Of a DNA stretch of 64,000 nt, positions 31,348-40,615 are shown one piece after another. Source of the DNA: Hyaloperonospora brassicae (lineage: Eukaryota > Oomycota > Peronosporomycetes > Peronosporales > Peronosporaceae); NCBI GenBank assembly GCA_947650285.1, contig CANTFL010001443.1, forward strand, positions 168,180 through 232,179, read 5' to 3'. The notes beneath the pieces were generated by a model. That model was not told the DNA's origin and made no database searches. It saw only the letters and a list, made by a program, of their open reading frames with translations. Each line of letters opens with the position of its first letter. Position 1 is the first letter of the stretch. A program made the translations under genes and the position numbers.

Positions 31348-32729
31348 CGAACTCCGATCGTTCCTTCTCCTGATCGGCACGAAGACGTCGCACGTCCGAC
31401 TGCAAGGCTTGTCGACGATTATATTCGTGATCGACGTCCTTCCTCAGCTCGGTCAGGTAACGCTCGTGGTTACCCAAAGTCTCGTGCAGGCCCGGCGGCT
31501 GAGCCGGACCTTGTCTTTCCACCGCCACCGGAACCACTGGTAAATTCCCACGGTGGTCAACGCTTTCTTGTGGAGCTTATCTTAAACCACCGTGGCGATT
31601 CGGAATCAAGGACGAGTTACCTCGTCCGGTGGCGTGGGTACCCACCTTCCTTTTACAGCTGAAAAAATATCGTTCCCAGCTGTTGATGGATGTTGAAGGT
31701 CTCGTTTGCCAGTATGACAAGACTCATCCGATGAGTCCTCGGGCCCATCGGCAAATACGCGCTTTTGGCGCTTGTAGACGGATTGCAAGTTTGCAATCGC
31801 GTCACGCATCTCCTCCGAGATGTTTGCCCTCCCCAGGGCGAACTTGGGGAATACACGTCCCTATGTGCACGTTGCGAGTTGTCGACACAGCTCGCACAAG
31901 GATCACTCCAAGATGAGGTATGGAATGCCGGCCTCACTTGACAAACAATGCAACCGATACCTGGCACCGGTTGGCGTTCGCTTTTCGAACCTGATGCGTA
32001 TTGCCTCAAGTTTCTTGAGCCACCCTTCTCGTCCAAATTTCTTTACGTTTTGGACGAACGCGTTCCACGCAGCTAAAAGCGAGGCTTTGTCACGCTTTTG
32101 GTTGCCGTTGTACCATCGATGTCTAATAAAGACATCGAGATAAAAATCTTCTTCAGCGCGAAAGTTCTTCGCGCTAGGACTCAAGCCGTGAAGCTCAGTC
32201 GCGTCGAATAAGGGTATTCGATGGTGTTGGCTTGTCTCGTGAGACAAGCTATTAATGAGCCGTTCGGGAAATCGCCACGGCTTAAGCTCACCACGCTTCA
32301 ATGTGGTACCTGTTTCGGTACCACGGTTTTCAGAATGACGACGGATGTCGCCATCGTCATCACGCTCTTGCGGGGAAGCACAAGCTGATACTGGTGAGGC
32401 ATGGTATTCCTCATCATAGAGTTCATCATCTCTCCGAATAGACTGTGTTGCGTTTCACGAGTCCGCTCATTTGACAGTGCTCTTGACGAACGATGAGGCA
32501 CCGCCGGTGATCGGGATGCCTCTGGAATGTTCCGCGAGTCAGGAACGTCTGACTCGCCAGAATGGATCTTCTCATTGTCAAGGTCATCATGTGCACGTGG
32601 TGCGGTACCGCGTGCGTCTACAGCACCTTCTGCTGCAGACGGAGAACAAGGAGCAGACGAAGAAGCGTCTGCCGCAGAATCTGGCACAGCAGCAGGCTGT
32701 GTGGTCTTCGAGTCACCTCGCATAGACAT
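31133..32729 (-). pseudogene. antisense ORF (aORF) of element C, decayed
   Basis: It starts MSMRGDSKTTQP at 32729 inside the same stem-loop as in B. N-terminal Ala/Ser/Asp-rich region, then KPWRFPERLINSLSHETSQ, LSPSAKNFRAEEDFYLDVF, LLAAWNAFVQNVKKFGREGW (one open frame 32301-31903), MRDAIANLQSVYKRQKRVFA (31809) and a coiled-coil C-terminus (31537-31133: TELRKDVDHEYNRRQALQS, AQLESERERRHLRDEL, LRSRKRSR). Frameshifts lie between these blocks. It converges with pol: its last ~130 codons lie over the integrase linker. It was not recognised as any known gag, env or silencing suppressor. Confidence 0.7.
31348..31716 (+). pseudogene. Pro-rich linker and chromodomain of element C, antisense to the aORF
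   Basis: It continues in the same frame after the stop at 31345: a Pro/Arg-rich linker (VFPPPPEPLV), then QRFLVELILNHRGDSES, SYLVRWRGYPPSF, a stop, and QLLMDVEGLVCQY. It overlaps the aORF on the other strand over its full length, so two proteins were once encoded on opposite strands here. Confidence 0.7.
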
Positions 32730-32848
32730 GTTAACTATGCGAGGCAGGGTCAGGAATGAATGGGTCTGACCAAACAAGTGCTCCCTGTCCCACTGGTGTC
32801 CAACGGGTGGTTATTAAGTTTTTGATAGTCACACGGTGACTATCAGAT

Positions 32849-32861
32849 AAGGGAGGGGTGC
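32849..32861 (+). other. polypurine tract of element C
   Basis: AAGGGAGGGGTGC immediately precedes TGTAACGGGG at 32862, matching the mirror-image tract of B at 17968. Confidence 0.75.
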
Positions 32862-33298
32862 TGTAACGGGGTAGCCCTCTACATGAAATTGTCATTGAAC
32901 AAATTGACAATAAAGAATATTACGTCGGATATTCTTTTAACAATATCACAGACATGGTGATATTGTTGAGATGTCCGAAGGGTCTACTCATTGGTTGATA
33001 TCGTGATGGTACAACCCACCAATCGCTGCTAGACGCGCACAATGGGTGGTGAGTAGACGTCATCATACATTTAGTTACATTAGTATAATTAAGTCAGGAC
33101 AACAGAAGATTCAAGAAGTTATAGGACTTAATTATATTAATACAGTTTTACTTTTACCAGAGACTAGTCTGACTACTTAGTCTCCTTTCCTTCCTCGGTG
33201 TTCCTTCAGCACCTAGCAGGGCACTATCGACCACTGTCGTCAGTAGAAGTATACTCCGTACTGGTCAACCAGTACGTAGTCAACAGTGCCCCGTTACA
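32862..33298 (+). repeat. type-2 LTR (3' LTR of element C), complete
   Basis: It runs from TGTAACGGGG to CCCCGTTACA and is followed directly by CAGAT. It is the complete inverted counterpart of 24855-25286. It contains GAGACTA/TAGTCTC and GTACTGG/CCAGTAC stem-loops. Confidence 0.85.
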
Positions 33299-33303
33299 CA
33301 GAT
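33299..33303. repeat. target-site duplication CAGAT, right
   Basis: Matches 17560-17564 exactly. Confidence 0.75.
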
Positions 33304-33545
33304 CGCAGCAGTCTTGTTTAAAGGCGAGGCTGGACTGTAGATAGTCGTTTTGTGCACGCAAATCCGCAACCTGTGGCTCTTCGATGATCCCACGCTTGAT
33401 CCGTCGAACCCCGATTGATCTCCCCGCCAATACTGTTCGAGCTCTCAGCTTTAAAGTCACTGGCTTTGAAAGCATTAAGTCTGCGTTCCATGTTTGCTTC
33501 GATCAATTCCATGCGCCATCGCATCTGAAGTTTCTTGTAGCGATA
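33304..33545 (-). pseudogene. 5' half of the host gene split by the composite
   Basis: The minus strand reads MRWRMELIEANMERRLNAFK, then, after a one-base frame change near 33400, GIIEEPQVADLRAQNDYLQS and SLAFKQDCCDL up to the duplication. It joins in frame with 17559-17335. The product is helical with a coiled-coil look. Family unknown. Further upstream the sequence becomes AT-rich with a possible splice acceptor near 33530-33545, then repeat. Confidence 0.55.
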
Positions 33546-33599
33546 TTTATAAGATTGTATGATACCTATAAAAATATATGAAGGTAAGGAAATTAATGT

Positions 33600-34747
33600 A
33601 AATTTGTGGTAAAGTGGTCACGAGATTTGACCGTGGCGCTAACACGCAGAATGGGGTCGGACGACTAATTGACAGAAAACAATATTTATTCGGATTTATC
33701 TACCTAACGGTCAAGAAGGAGTATAGTCGAGGATCGATAATTGACCGACCGCGACCCGCGATCAAGGGCTTGGGTCACCAAATTGCAAGGACCGGATCAC
33801 TCAAGGGGTAAAAATCAACTGGAGTACTGGATCGCTAACTGCAATGGAAGATAAGTAAATATGGAAGCAAGCTGGGAGATTGGATCGCCAAGATCATCAA
33901 ACATGCGAGGTCTAAGAAGTGACGTCGATCCGACGATGGATGCTCGATCAAAGATCCGAAAGATTAATCGCGATCCCTTCTGGGTGTAATGCTTGATTTT
34001 TTAAACACATAATTGGTGTGGATCACATACCGCGATCTACTACCCCGCGATCTACTACCCCGCGATCTACTATATTGCGATCCACTACACCGCGATTAAT
34101 AACACCGCGATCCGCCACACCGCGATCCAAAACAGAGTGTATGCTGTGGACCACATGATTCAAGAGGTGATTTACATAGACAGGCGATACGCAACAGTGA
34201 CATAGCGAGCTGATAGGCATAGTCATAGGGTTTGGATTAGGTTGGTTGATATTTAACAGAATTGAATTTGCAACGAAAGACACGCGTCGACTTCTCCCGG
34301 GCAGGAACTTTGGCCTCCAGTTGAATAGAGAGTCACCCGCGTCTTTACATACTTCGCCTTTGGATTGTTTGGCCAGGCCGACCATCAGATGTCACCCCCC
34401 CAACTACGATAGGACGCAGAGAAAGTAACAGTTCAGATTCAAGATCGTGAGACGGCTCAAGTGGTCAGAAGGCTCGCGGATCGAGAATCACCTTTGGATG
34501 CAGGCGAATCTGGGAAACGCCCAAGTGTACTTGCGATCGAGTGAAGAATTTCCACCCGACCAACGCCTATCCCAAAACGTTCAAGCTAGGCTTGTAGCTC
34601 AAGTCCACAAAGCAGAGCGCAACCCGCCCCACCGAGGGGTACACACGGTGAGCAAGAAGACACAGAGCACGGAATCGGGGTACCCCCTCCGTTAGTCTGT
34701 CTTGCGGGCGCCAGTAGAGAGTCGGGATCACAAGGAATTTGTGATCA
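33600..34747 (-). repeat. long LTR of the second Gypsy lineage (LTR3), minus orientation
   Basis: It is the reverse complement of 43803-44835. It starts (at 34747) TGATCACAAATTCCTTGTGATC, itself a hairpin, and includes CGGGCGCCAGTAGAGAG, a conserved block at 34160-34400 (about 95% like 44166-44400), and a short tandem array CCGCGATCTACTAC... at 34028-34130. No coding capacity is required to explain the open frame seen across it. Confidence 0.75.
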
Positions 34748-34829
34748 TTACTCTACAATAAATTTAGGACGCACATATGTAAGTTATGAGATTAAGGATT
34801 ACCTGCATCGAGCGGCTGGATAGTGGAAG

Positions 34830-35720
34830 TCATGCTATGCGGAAAAATACCACATTGAAGTTCTTAAGTTCTCGTTGAACCTTGTGACTGGAAATATTAT
34901 CGAGAAGTAGCAGGACTTTGCGACCATGAATTCGAAGATCGAATTGATGCAGCCACTTATCAAATATAATCACATTCATCCAGTCGTTTGACTTCGCATC
35001 GTATACGATGCCACGTTTCACGATCTCCACACCCTTAAAGAAACTTGGCTTTTTATGCTTTCCGATGATCATGGGCTGCAGCTTTTCAGAGCCACTTGCG
35101 TTGCAGCACAAAGCAACTGTTAACCGTGACTTTAAGATCTTCTTGCCGTTTCTCGAACCGTGGATAGGGTTTCGTTCGGCGGCAAGTCGTAAAATAATGC
35201 TGATCAAAATCAAACATCACTCGAGGAATACTGTACAATGAGAGATCGGATCTCAGAATTTGCTGCTTGCACATCCTCGATACATAAGCTCCTGCCCTCG
35301 CCTGTCAACACTCGGCTTTTGATGTTGTTTCACTTCTTGAAACTCTGGATCCAGCCTGTGGTAAGCTTGAGATCGTGATCTTCGATATCATGGCTCAATC
35401 CCATTCGGTCTGCTTTCTTTAGGACCAGATCTTCAGATAACCCGTCACTCTCGCGCTCGAGAACTAATTGTAGTAGCTCTTTCTCGAACTCAGAATGCTT
35501 TACACGTCGTTTTTTTTACATTAGGGTAAAAGTCCTCATTGTCGGTTCCTTTCATGGCCATGAGCCGATGCGCCGTTGATTTACTAATGCTGTGCTGGAG
35601 CTGAATGCTTGCATGAGTCTGCACATCGTAAAAGCGGATGTTTGGGCGTTCTTTGCAGTGTAGAAAAAAATCGTTACTTAGGCTCTAGAGTGAGGGATAC
35701 TCGCTTTGGTGATCTCATTG
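34830..35720 (-). pseudogene. pogo/Tigger-type transposase relic 1
   Basis: From right to left on the minus strand: a helix-turn-helix region, a CENP-B-type DNA-binding block with LTTGWIQSFKK-stop-NNIKSRVLTGEG, then the DDE_1 catalytic region (RLTVALCCNASGSEKLQPMI, GKHKKPSFFKG, WMNVIIFDKWLHQFD, KVLLLLDNISSH with the second catalytic Asp). Several stops and frame changes. These are the domains and order of pogo-family Tc1/mariner transposases. Confidence 0.8.
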
Positions 35721-36149
35721 GTTGCACGGGCTTGATGTTCTTGGATAGACGTGTTGTATCGGTGCAGTAGTCGAGTATTTACAAATACTAAAACATCGTT
35801 TCTCCTTATCTATTCCCTTTCGAAGTAATTTAATTTTGTCTTCTGTATCTGTCGTCATGACGTCATCAGAAAATGTGGGCCTCATAAGCTCGCTAATTTG
35901 ACATGCATTGTGTCTTTTACTAGGCCACGTCTGTGGTTCTATGACGTTGCTATATAAATTTAAGGAAAATCTTCGTCTAGAACAACTGTCTCATCATATG
36001 CCAATTATCTCTTTTAGTATCAGAATGAGAGGAAGTGAGTCACATAAAGAGGGTTTTTACCTCAAATGGGCGAATGTTTTTCGTGTCTTGTATCTTACTC
36101 GCTAATAAAGAGATTGGTTTACAAATTGATATATAGTTTGAAATGTTCA

Positions 36150-36215
36150 ACGACACTGTGGCCCTTATATAGAGGGTGTCTCTTATGGAGAGTCTCTTAT
36201 AAAGAGGATTAAGTG
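36150..36215. repeat. possible terminal repeat of the pogo element
   Basis: ACTGTGGCCCTTATATAGAGG followed by a short repetitive stretch (GTCTCTTATGGAGAGTCTCTTATAAAGAGG) lies upstream of the transposase relic. It looks like a pogo-type inverted terminal repeat, but I did not find the matching end. Confidence 0.35.
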
Positions 36216-36543
36216 TATTTGTATAGTTTCTTCTTGCTTCTTATTAGAAGACGCAAACACAAGTAACGTCACGAAATGGAATAATACTTAAAATAGAGAC
36301 CCTAATCGAAAGCTAAACTTCGTCTTGATGATGGCTCGAAAATGAACGATTTTAACAAGGAAAATAAAAGCCAAGAAGAGTTCTATATATTTGAGTTTTT
36401 TAAAAGCTAAGCTGGCGAAAATAGGCGACAGTGCTCCCAGCAAATATTTCTCAAAAATATCACAACTTATTGGTATTACCCAGCTTATTGCCGAATACCA
36501 CCATAAAAATATTTAATATAGATTTGTGATGATTGCTATACAT

Positions 36544-37650
36544 TCATGTTTTGCAAGTCCTCACGCGTGAAGAGTCGACAGTTGACGGTAGTAGTCTTGC
36601 GCCGCTTACAAGCATTAATAAAAACACAGGAAGCACCAGAATCTCGGTCGACACGATCTCTCTGACTTTGATCCAGGAGGGCAACTCGACTTCCTTGAGG
36701 CACCCGCCGTCTTGAAATAGCTTAATCCGACGCTGCTGTTGCGGCAGTGATAAAACTGAGTCCGAACGCTCTGAAGTTAGAGACCACATCGGAAGGCTTG
36801 TTCACGATGGCCTTCGTCCCCGCGGTGCTTACCGAGCGAATGGATGTTTACGCGAGATGGAGCCTTCGGCCCCTTTTTGGTTGTGCTCGTGCAACACGGT
36901 ATCGTTGCTAAACTCGAAAGGCTTGGACACAGCCACGTCTGGCGGTTAAAGGGGGTGGGTTTCGTTTGCTGGTACTAAAAGGAGAATGATGATCAGCCAC
37001 ACCGCCTCGCGCACAATCTCTCCGCTGTAGTGAATGCTGCAGCCGTCATATACCAGGATCATCGGTCGCTGATCAGCTATACGCACGGCGTCCAAAAAGT
37101 GGCGAAGCCATCGTATAAACCTCGCGCTGTCCATGGAACCCCGAGGAGCGGTCGTGACAGCAGCTCTCGGGACGTTTAACTCGTCTAACACCCTTGTGTG
37201 TGACACGCTCATTTGATACTATGTACAGCGATGGACAAAAAAGATCACCGCTGATGCTCACGCAACGATGGTGAGGTGATTTGCAATGTGCGGAGCTATC
37301 AACGCGTTCGCAAGCCCTCGACCACGATCAACTTCGTATGCCTGCTCTGTTGGAATTACTTCAATTTATCCATGTTTAACACTCGATCCGGGCTTGCATT
37401 GCTTTCGATGATGTGCTTCATATACTCGTTGAAAAACTTCCGTAGAGTATCGGTGCATAATCCGTTCCAATCACGCTTAAAAACCTGGCTGTCGAGAAGC
37501 CACAAATCCGGATGAAGCATGAGATAGCAGGATGCCCACCGTAGTGTAAGAAAGCCAATACTCCGCGTCACATTGTACTGGGTATGGTATATTTTGTTTG
37601 ATTTCGCCAGAACTTCCTCACGATTTATCGAACGACCATTCTTCTGCCCT
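36544..37650 (-). pseudogene. pogo/jerky-type transposase relic 2
   Basis: Minus-strand blocks: SQVFKRDWNGLCTDTLRKFF, then NASPDRVLNMDKLK (the first catalytic Asp of DDE_1), a gap with stops, then VTTAPRGSMDSARFIRWLRHF, RPMILVYDGCSIHYSGEIV (second Asp), LVPANETHPLQPLDVAV (third acidic site region), and a C-terminal piece. It is diverged from relic 1, so this is a different element family member. Confidence 0.75.
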
Positions 37651-37855
37651 TCTTGTTCCCCCTAACCCTTTGCCGCGGTCCACGTCTCATTCAGTCTGTC
37701 ATGCACGACATGTCTCGGCAATTAAATGATTAATCTACATGACAGCTAATTATAGCATCATGAGCCTTATATAACGATCTGTGGATGGTAGATATATGTT
37801 TTGGCCTAGATTTAGCGTTGACAAGGACCGGCGCTCAGTAGGTGCGGACGTTTAA

Positions 37856-38317
37856 TGTAACGGGGAACTCCCTTGGCAGATGACTGACAAGACCTTGTGC
37901 TGACTGAACACAAGGTTGCATACTCCCGACGTCACGTACATGTGATAAGGAAGCGCAAGAAAGGAACCAGAACCCGAAAGCTCTGTCAGAGGAAAAAGTA
38001 GAGCTGTATTTAATATAGTTATGGGTCTTGTAATAAACCTTTTTTGTCTTAGTCTAACTAAATCAAACTACAATCTACTATGTGGGTATCTTGCTCACCA
38101 CCCGTTGCGCGCGTCTAGCAGCGGTTGATGATTAATCTGGTTGATGTACCGTGTACATCAGCCATTAATTAAAGCACCCCAAGAATGTTTCCCTCGAGGT
38201 AACATTTCGTCAACATCACCTCGTCTTTAGTGATGCTGTTTGAATATTTTATAAATCGGTAATAGTCAAAAATAATATTTTTGTTTTAAATTTATGTAAT
38301 GGGCTCACCCTATTATA
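37856..38317. repeat. solo LTR, old relative of the B/C family
   Basis: It starts TGTAACGGGG and ends CCTATTATA (decayed CCCGTTACA). It retains the inner landmarks CTCACCACCCGTTGCGCGCG and the hairpin TGATGTAC/GTACATCA (38142-38160), and ends with ATGTAATGGGCTC. Flanking TTTAA (37851-37855) and TTGAA (38318-38322) could be a mutated duplication. No internal region accompanies it. Confidence 0.75.
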
Positions 38318-39599
38318 TTGAAGATGTAAAGAAAGTGTCCGTGATTGTTTATCGATCTCGGACACATTGAGACATTAGATTGGCTGATATACTAAATAAG
38401 ATTCAGTAGTTGCGGGAATGTGAACATGGAGATTAGATGCACCAGAGACAACAACGGGCAGTGGGAAAACGGAAGCAGCATTTAAACTAATAACAATCTC
38501 ACTGCTACATTTGCCTCCAACTACCAACTACTAACCAACAATTCGGGTCATCGATAACAACCCGAAATAAAACGTTACCACAAGTTAAACTGTGAAGTAA
38601 TATTCCAATAGAAAAAAATTAATGCACCAAAACATCAAACGTGATAAATATATGCGTCAACTATGAACACCATACGCTCTTGAATACACGTGCTTCGAAA
38701 TCGAAGGAGTAAATATCGAGTTTAAAGTTGAAATCCGTACATATGTCGACGAAAATTTGAAAGAAGAGAACGTTAAAATACATTGCTTGTGCCTAAATGG
38801 CCGTATTTATTCAGTTATCACCTAAACCCATATAAGTTGATGACACGCTTATACCTTTGCCACACATACTCTACGAAGCAAGCATCACTATTTGTGTGAT
38901 CTCAGGTAGAGCAAACATATTGAGAATGCACCCCTTCTGAGTGCTGCAATACGATGTAACGTGATCAAATGGGGATTGAGCTGCTACGCTGTGTGTAGAA
39001 AGGTGAAATGGACGTTATGGGTTTAGTGAATTTGCCGACGTCTGCTCATAGAGTATAATGACCCTTCCGTATGAGTGATATTGACAATTGTGGCCCCGAT
39101 ATCTACTAATCACAATCTATTTAATTATGGAAAAGTGGCTTAGTAATTCAAATCGGCAAACTGCAAATTTTTTGAATGTCAAAAAAAGTAATTGTTTTTA
39201 CTTAAGTTTTATAACAAAATGTAAAGAATTCAAGAATCGAACAAATTATTCAATTGACGTAAATGTATGGAAAAACAAGGCCGACAGAAGAAGGACGTAT
39301 TGAGCATGCATAATAAAGAACATTCAGTATTTTATACTTATATTTTAACTAAAATCTATATACTCGTTTAAGAACCAATATTGCGGACCTTACGGCATCC
39401 ACTACTGATAGCGATATCGAGTCTATTTGATCATTATCTATACCATAAAGCCCACTCCTGGGTTTCCCCTGGTGCCTTGATAAGTGTGGTGAACTTCTTT
39501 TTAAAAACAGGTGGACCTGAAGGCAAACGATTGACATAATAAGGGACTACACGGCAGGGAGATGGTGCCAAAGAGAAAGTAGATATTCGTGTTATAAAA
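38318..39599. other. AT-rich intergenic, nothing recognised
   Basis: Short ORFs only, with no domain, LTR end or terminal repeat that I can identify. Confidence 0.4.
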
Positions 39600-40419
39600 A
39601 TACGAACGAATAAGAAAAGGTCTTGTATTCGGACGCGTGCCAGACGCGTTTCGCCCCCTCGCCGGGAGACTCCTTATAGGCTTACCAATCACAAAGTGAG
39701 CTATATTAGTGCTGCGATCTGTGCCGCGGCCACACGTTTACCTATGCAAAGACCCTTCTAGAACTACCTTGCCTATAGATAAGAATATCATTTCCTAGCA
39801 GATTTTATCGGCGTAAAATCAGTACCCGGCTACATCCAAAATACCAACTTCCAACACACCGAAGTGAAGTGACCCTTGGAGGAGAAGATTTGCGGATCAA
39901 GTCAACGGGATTATGGCCGAGGCACCAATTAAACGGTAGTGAAAGGTGTCGACCACGGTCCCTTATGGGTAGAACTCAGTCCCTCGAAATCAAGCTACCC
40001 CTGGCTATCAAAAACGATAAGTCATAGTAAAATACAAGGATAGGGTAAAAAAGGTTTTACAAAATGACAATATTTAATACTACCTAATTGCGATCTACGT
40101 ATCACGTCGTCGTCGTGCTTAAAGGAACAGCTTGTTAAGGGTTCCCAAATGTTCCGAGGAAGGGATACACTTTTGGCACCCGTAAAAGATAGTTGCGTGG
40201 ATAGACCAATTGCGCGTAAAACCCCAGGAAGTATTTATTCTATGGGTCCGTCGAGTAGCAACCCCCCCCAAGATCGGCTATCGGTAGCGGACTCCCAACC
40301 TAGCGGTTAGGGACCATGGTCAAGGCCAGGAAATTTACAATCCTGTAGTTACACAAATTACACGAGGGACAAGCGACCTGAAGATTTGGTTTTGAGCCCA
40401 ATCTCGATCGAGTCAATCG

Positions 40420-40610
40420 AATGGTCAGTGACTGGCCACCGAGTGAAGTATATTTAATCGAGGAACAATGACTACCTCCTCCAAGGCTAACACATCTCCG
40501 TCTCCGTCCAAGTATACCGAAGAGTGCACCCCGCCAGCTGACGGGTACGCAAGGTAAGTCAAGGTCAATACGCGGCATCGGGGTACCTCCCCCGTAAGTC
40601 GGCAGTCCTT
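40420..40610 (-). repeat. diverged LTR3 fragment, minus orientation
   Basis: CCACCGAGTGAAGTATATTTA, then CACCCCGCCAGCTGACGGG and GGCATCGGGGTACCTCCCCC parallel the 34520-34700 copy in order and spacing. It may extend left to about 39600 in decayed form. Confidence 0.5.
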
Positions 40611-40615
40611 CTGAT

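Larger units (their letters stand above)
17565..33298. mobile_element. head-to-head composite of two Ty3/Gypsy elements (B minus, C plus)
   Basis: Element B occupies 17565-25286 (gag-pol on minus) and element C 25287-33298 (gag-pol on plus). The outer ends are both 3' LTRs, the 5' LTRs meet at 25286/25287, and only the outside carries a duplication. Two LTR subtypes are present and are swapped: B has a type-2 5' LTR and a type-1 3' LTR, while C has type 1 at 5' and type 2 at 3'. Each element carries a PBS beginning TGGTAGCAC next to its 5' LTR and a G-rich polypurine tract next to its 3' LTR, which fixes the sense direction. An extra antisense ORF lies between pol and the 3' LTR. Both copies contain stops and frameshifts and cannot be autonomous. 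Confidence 0.88.

Noticed and set aside
34023..34385. ORF with repeated DRGVVDRGV
   Set aside because: The repeat reflects the tandem CCGCGATCTACTAC DNA array in the LTR, not a protein repeat.
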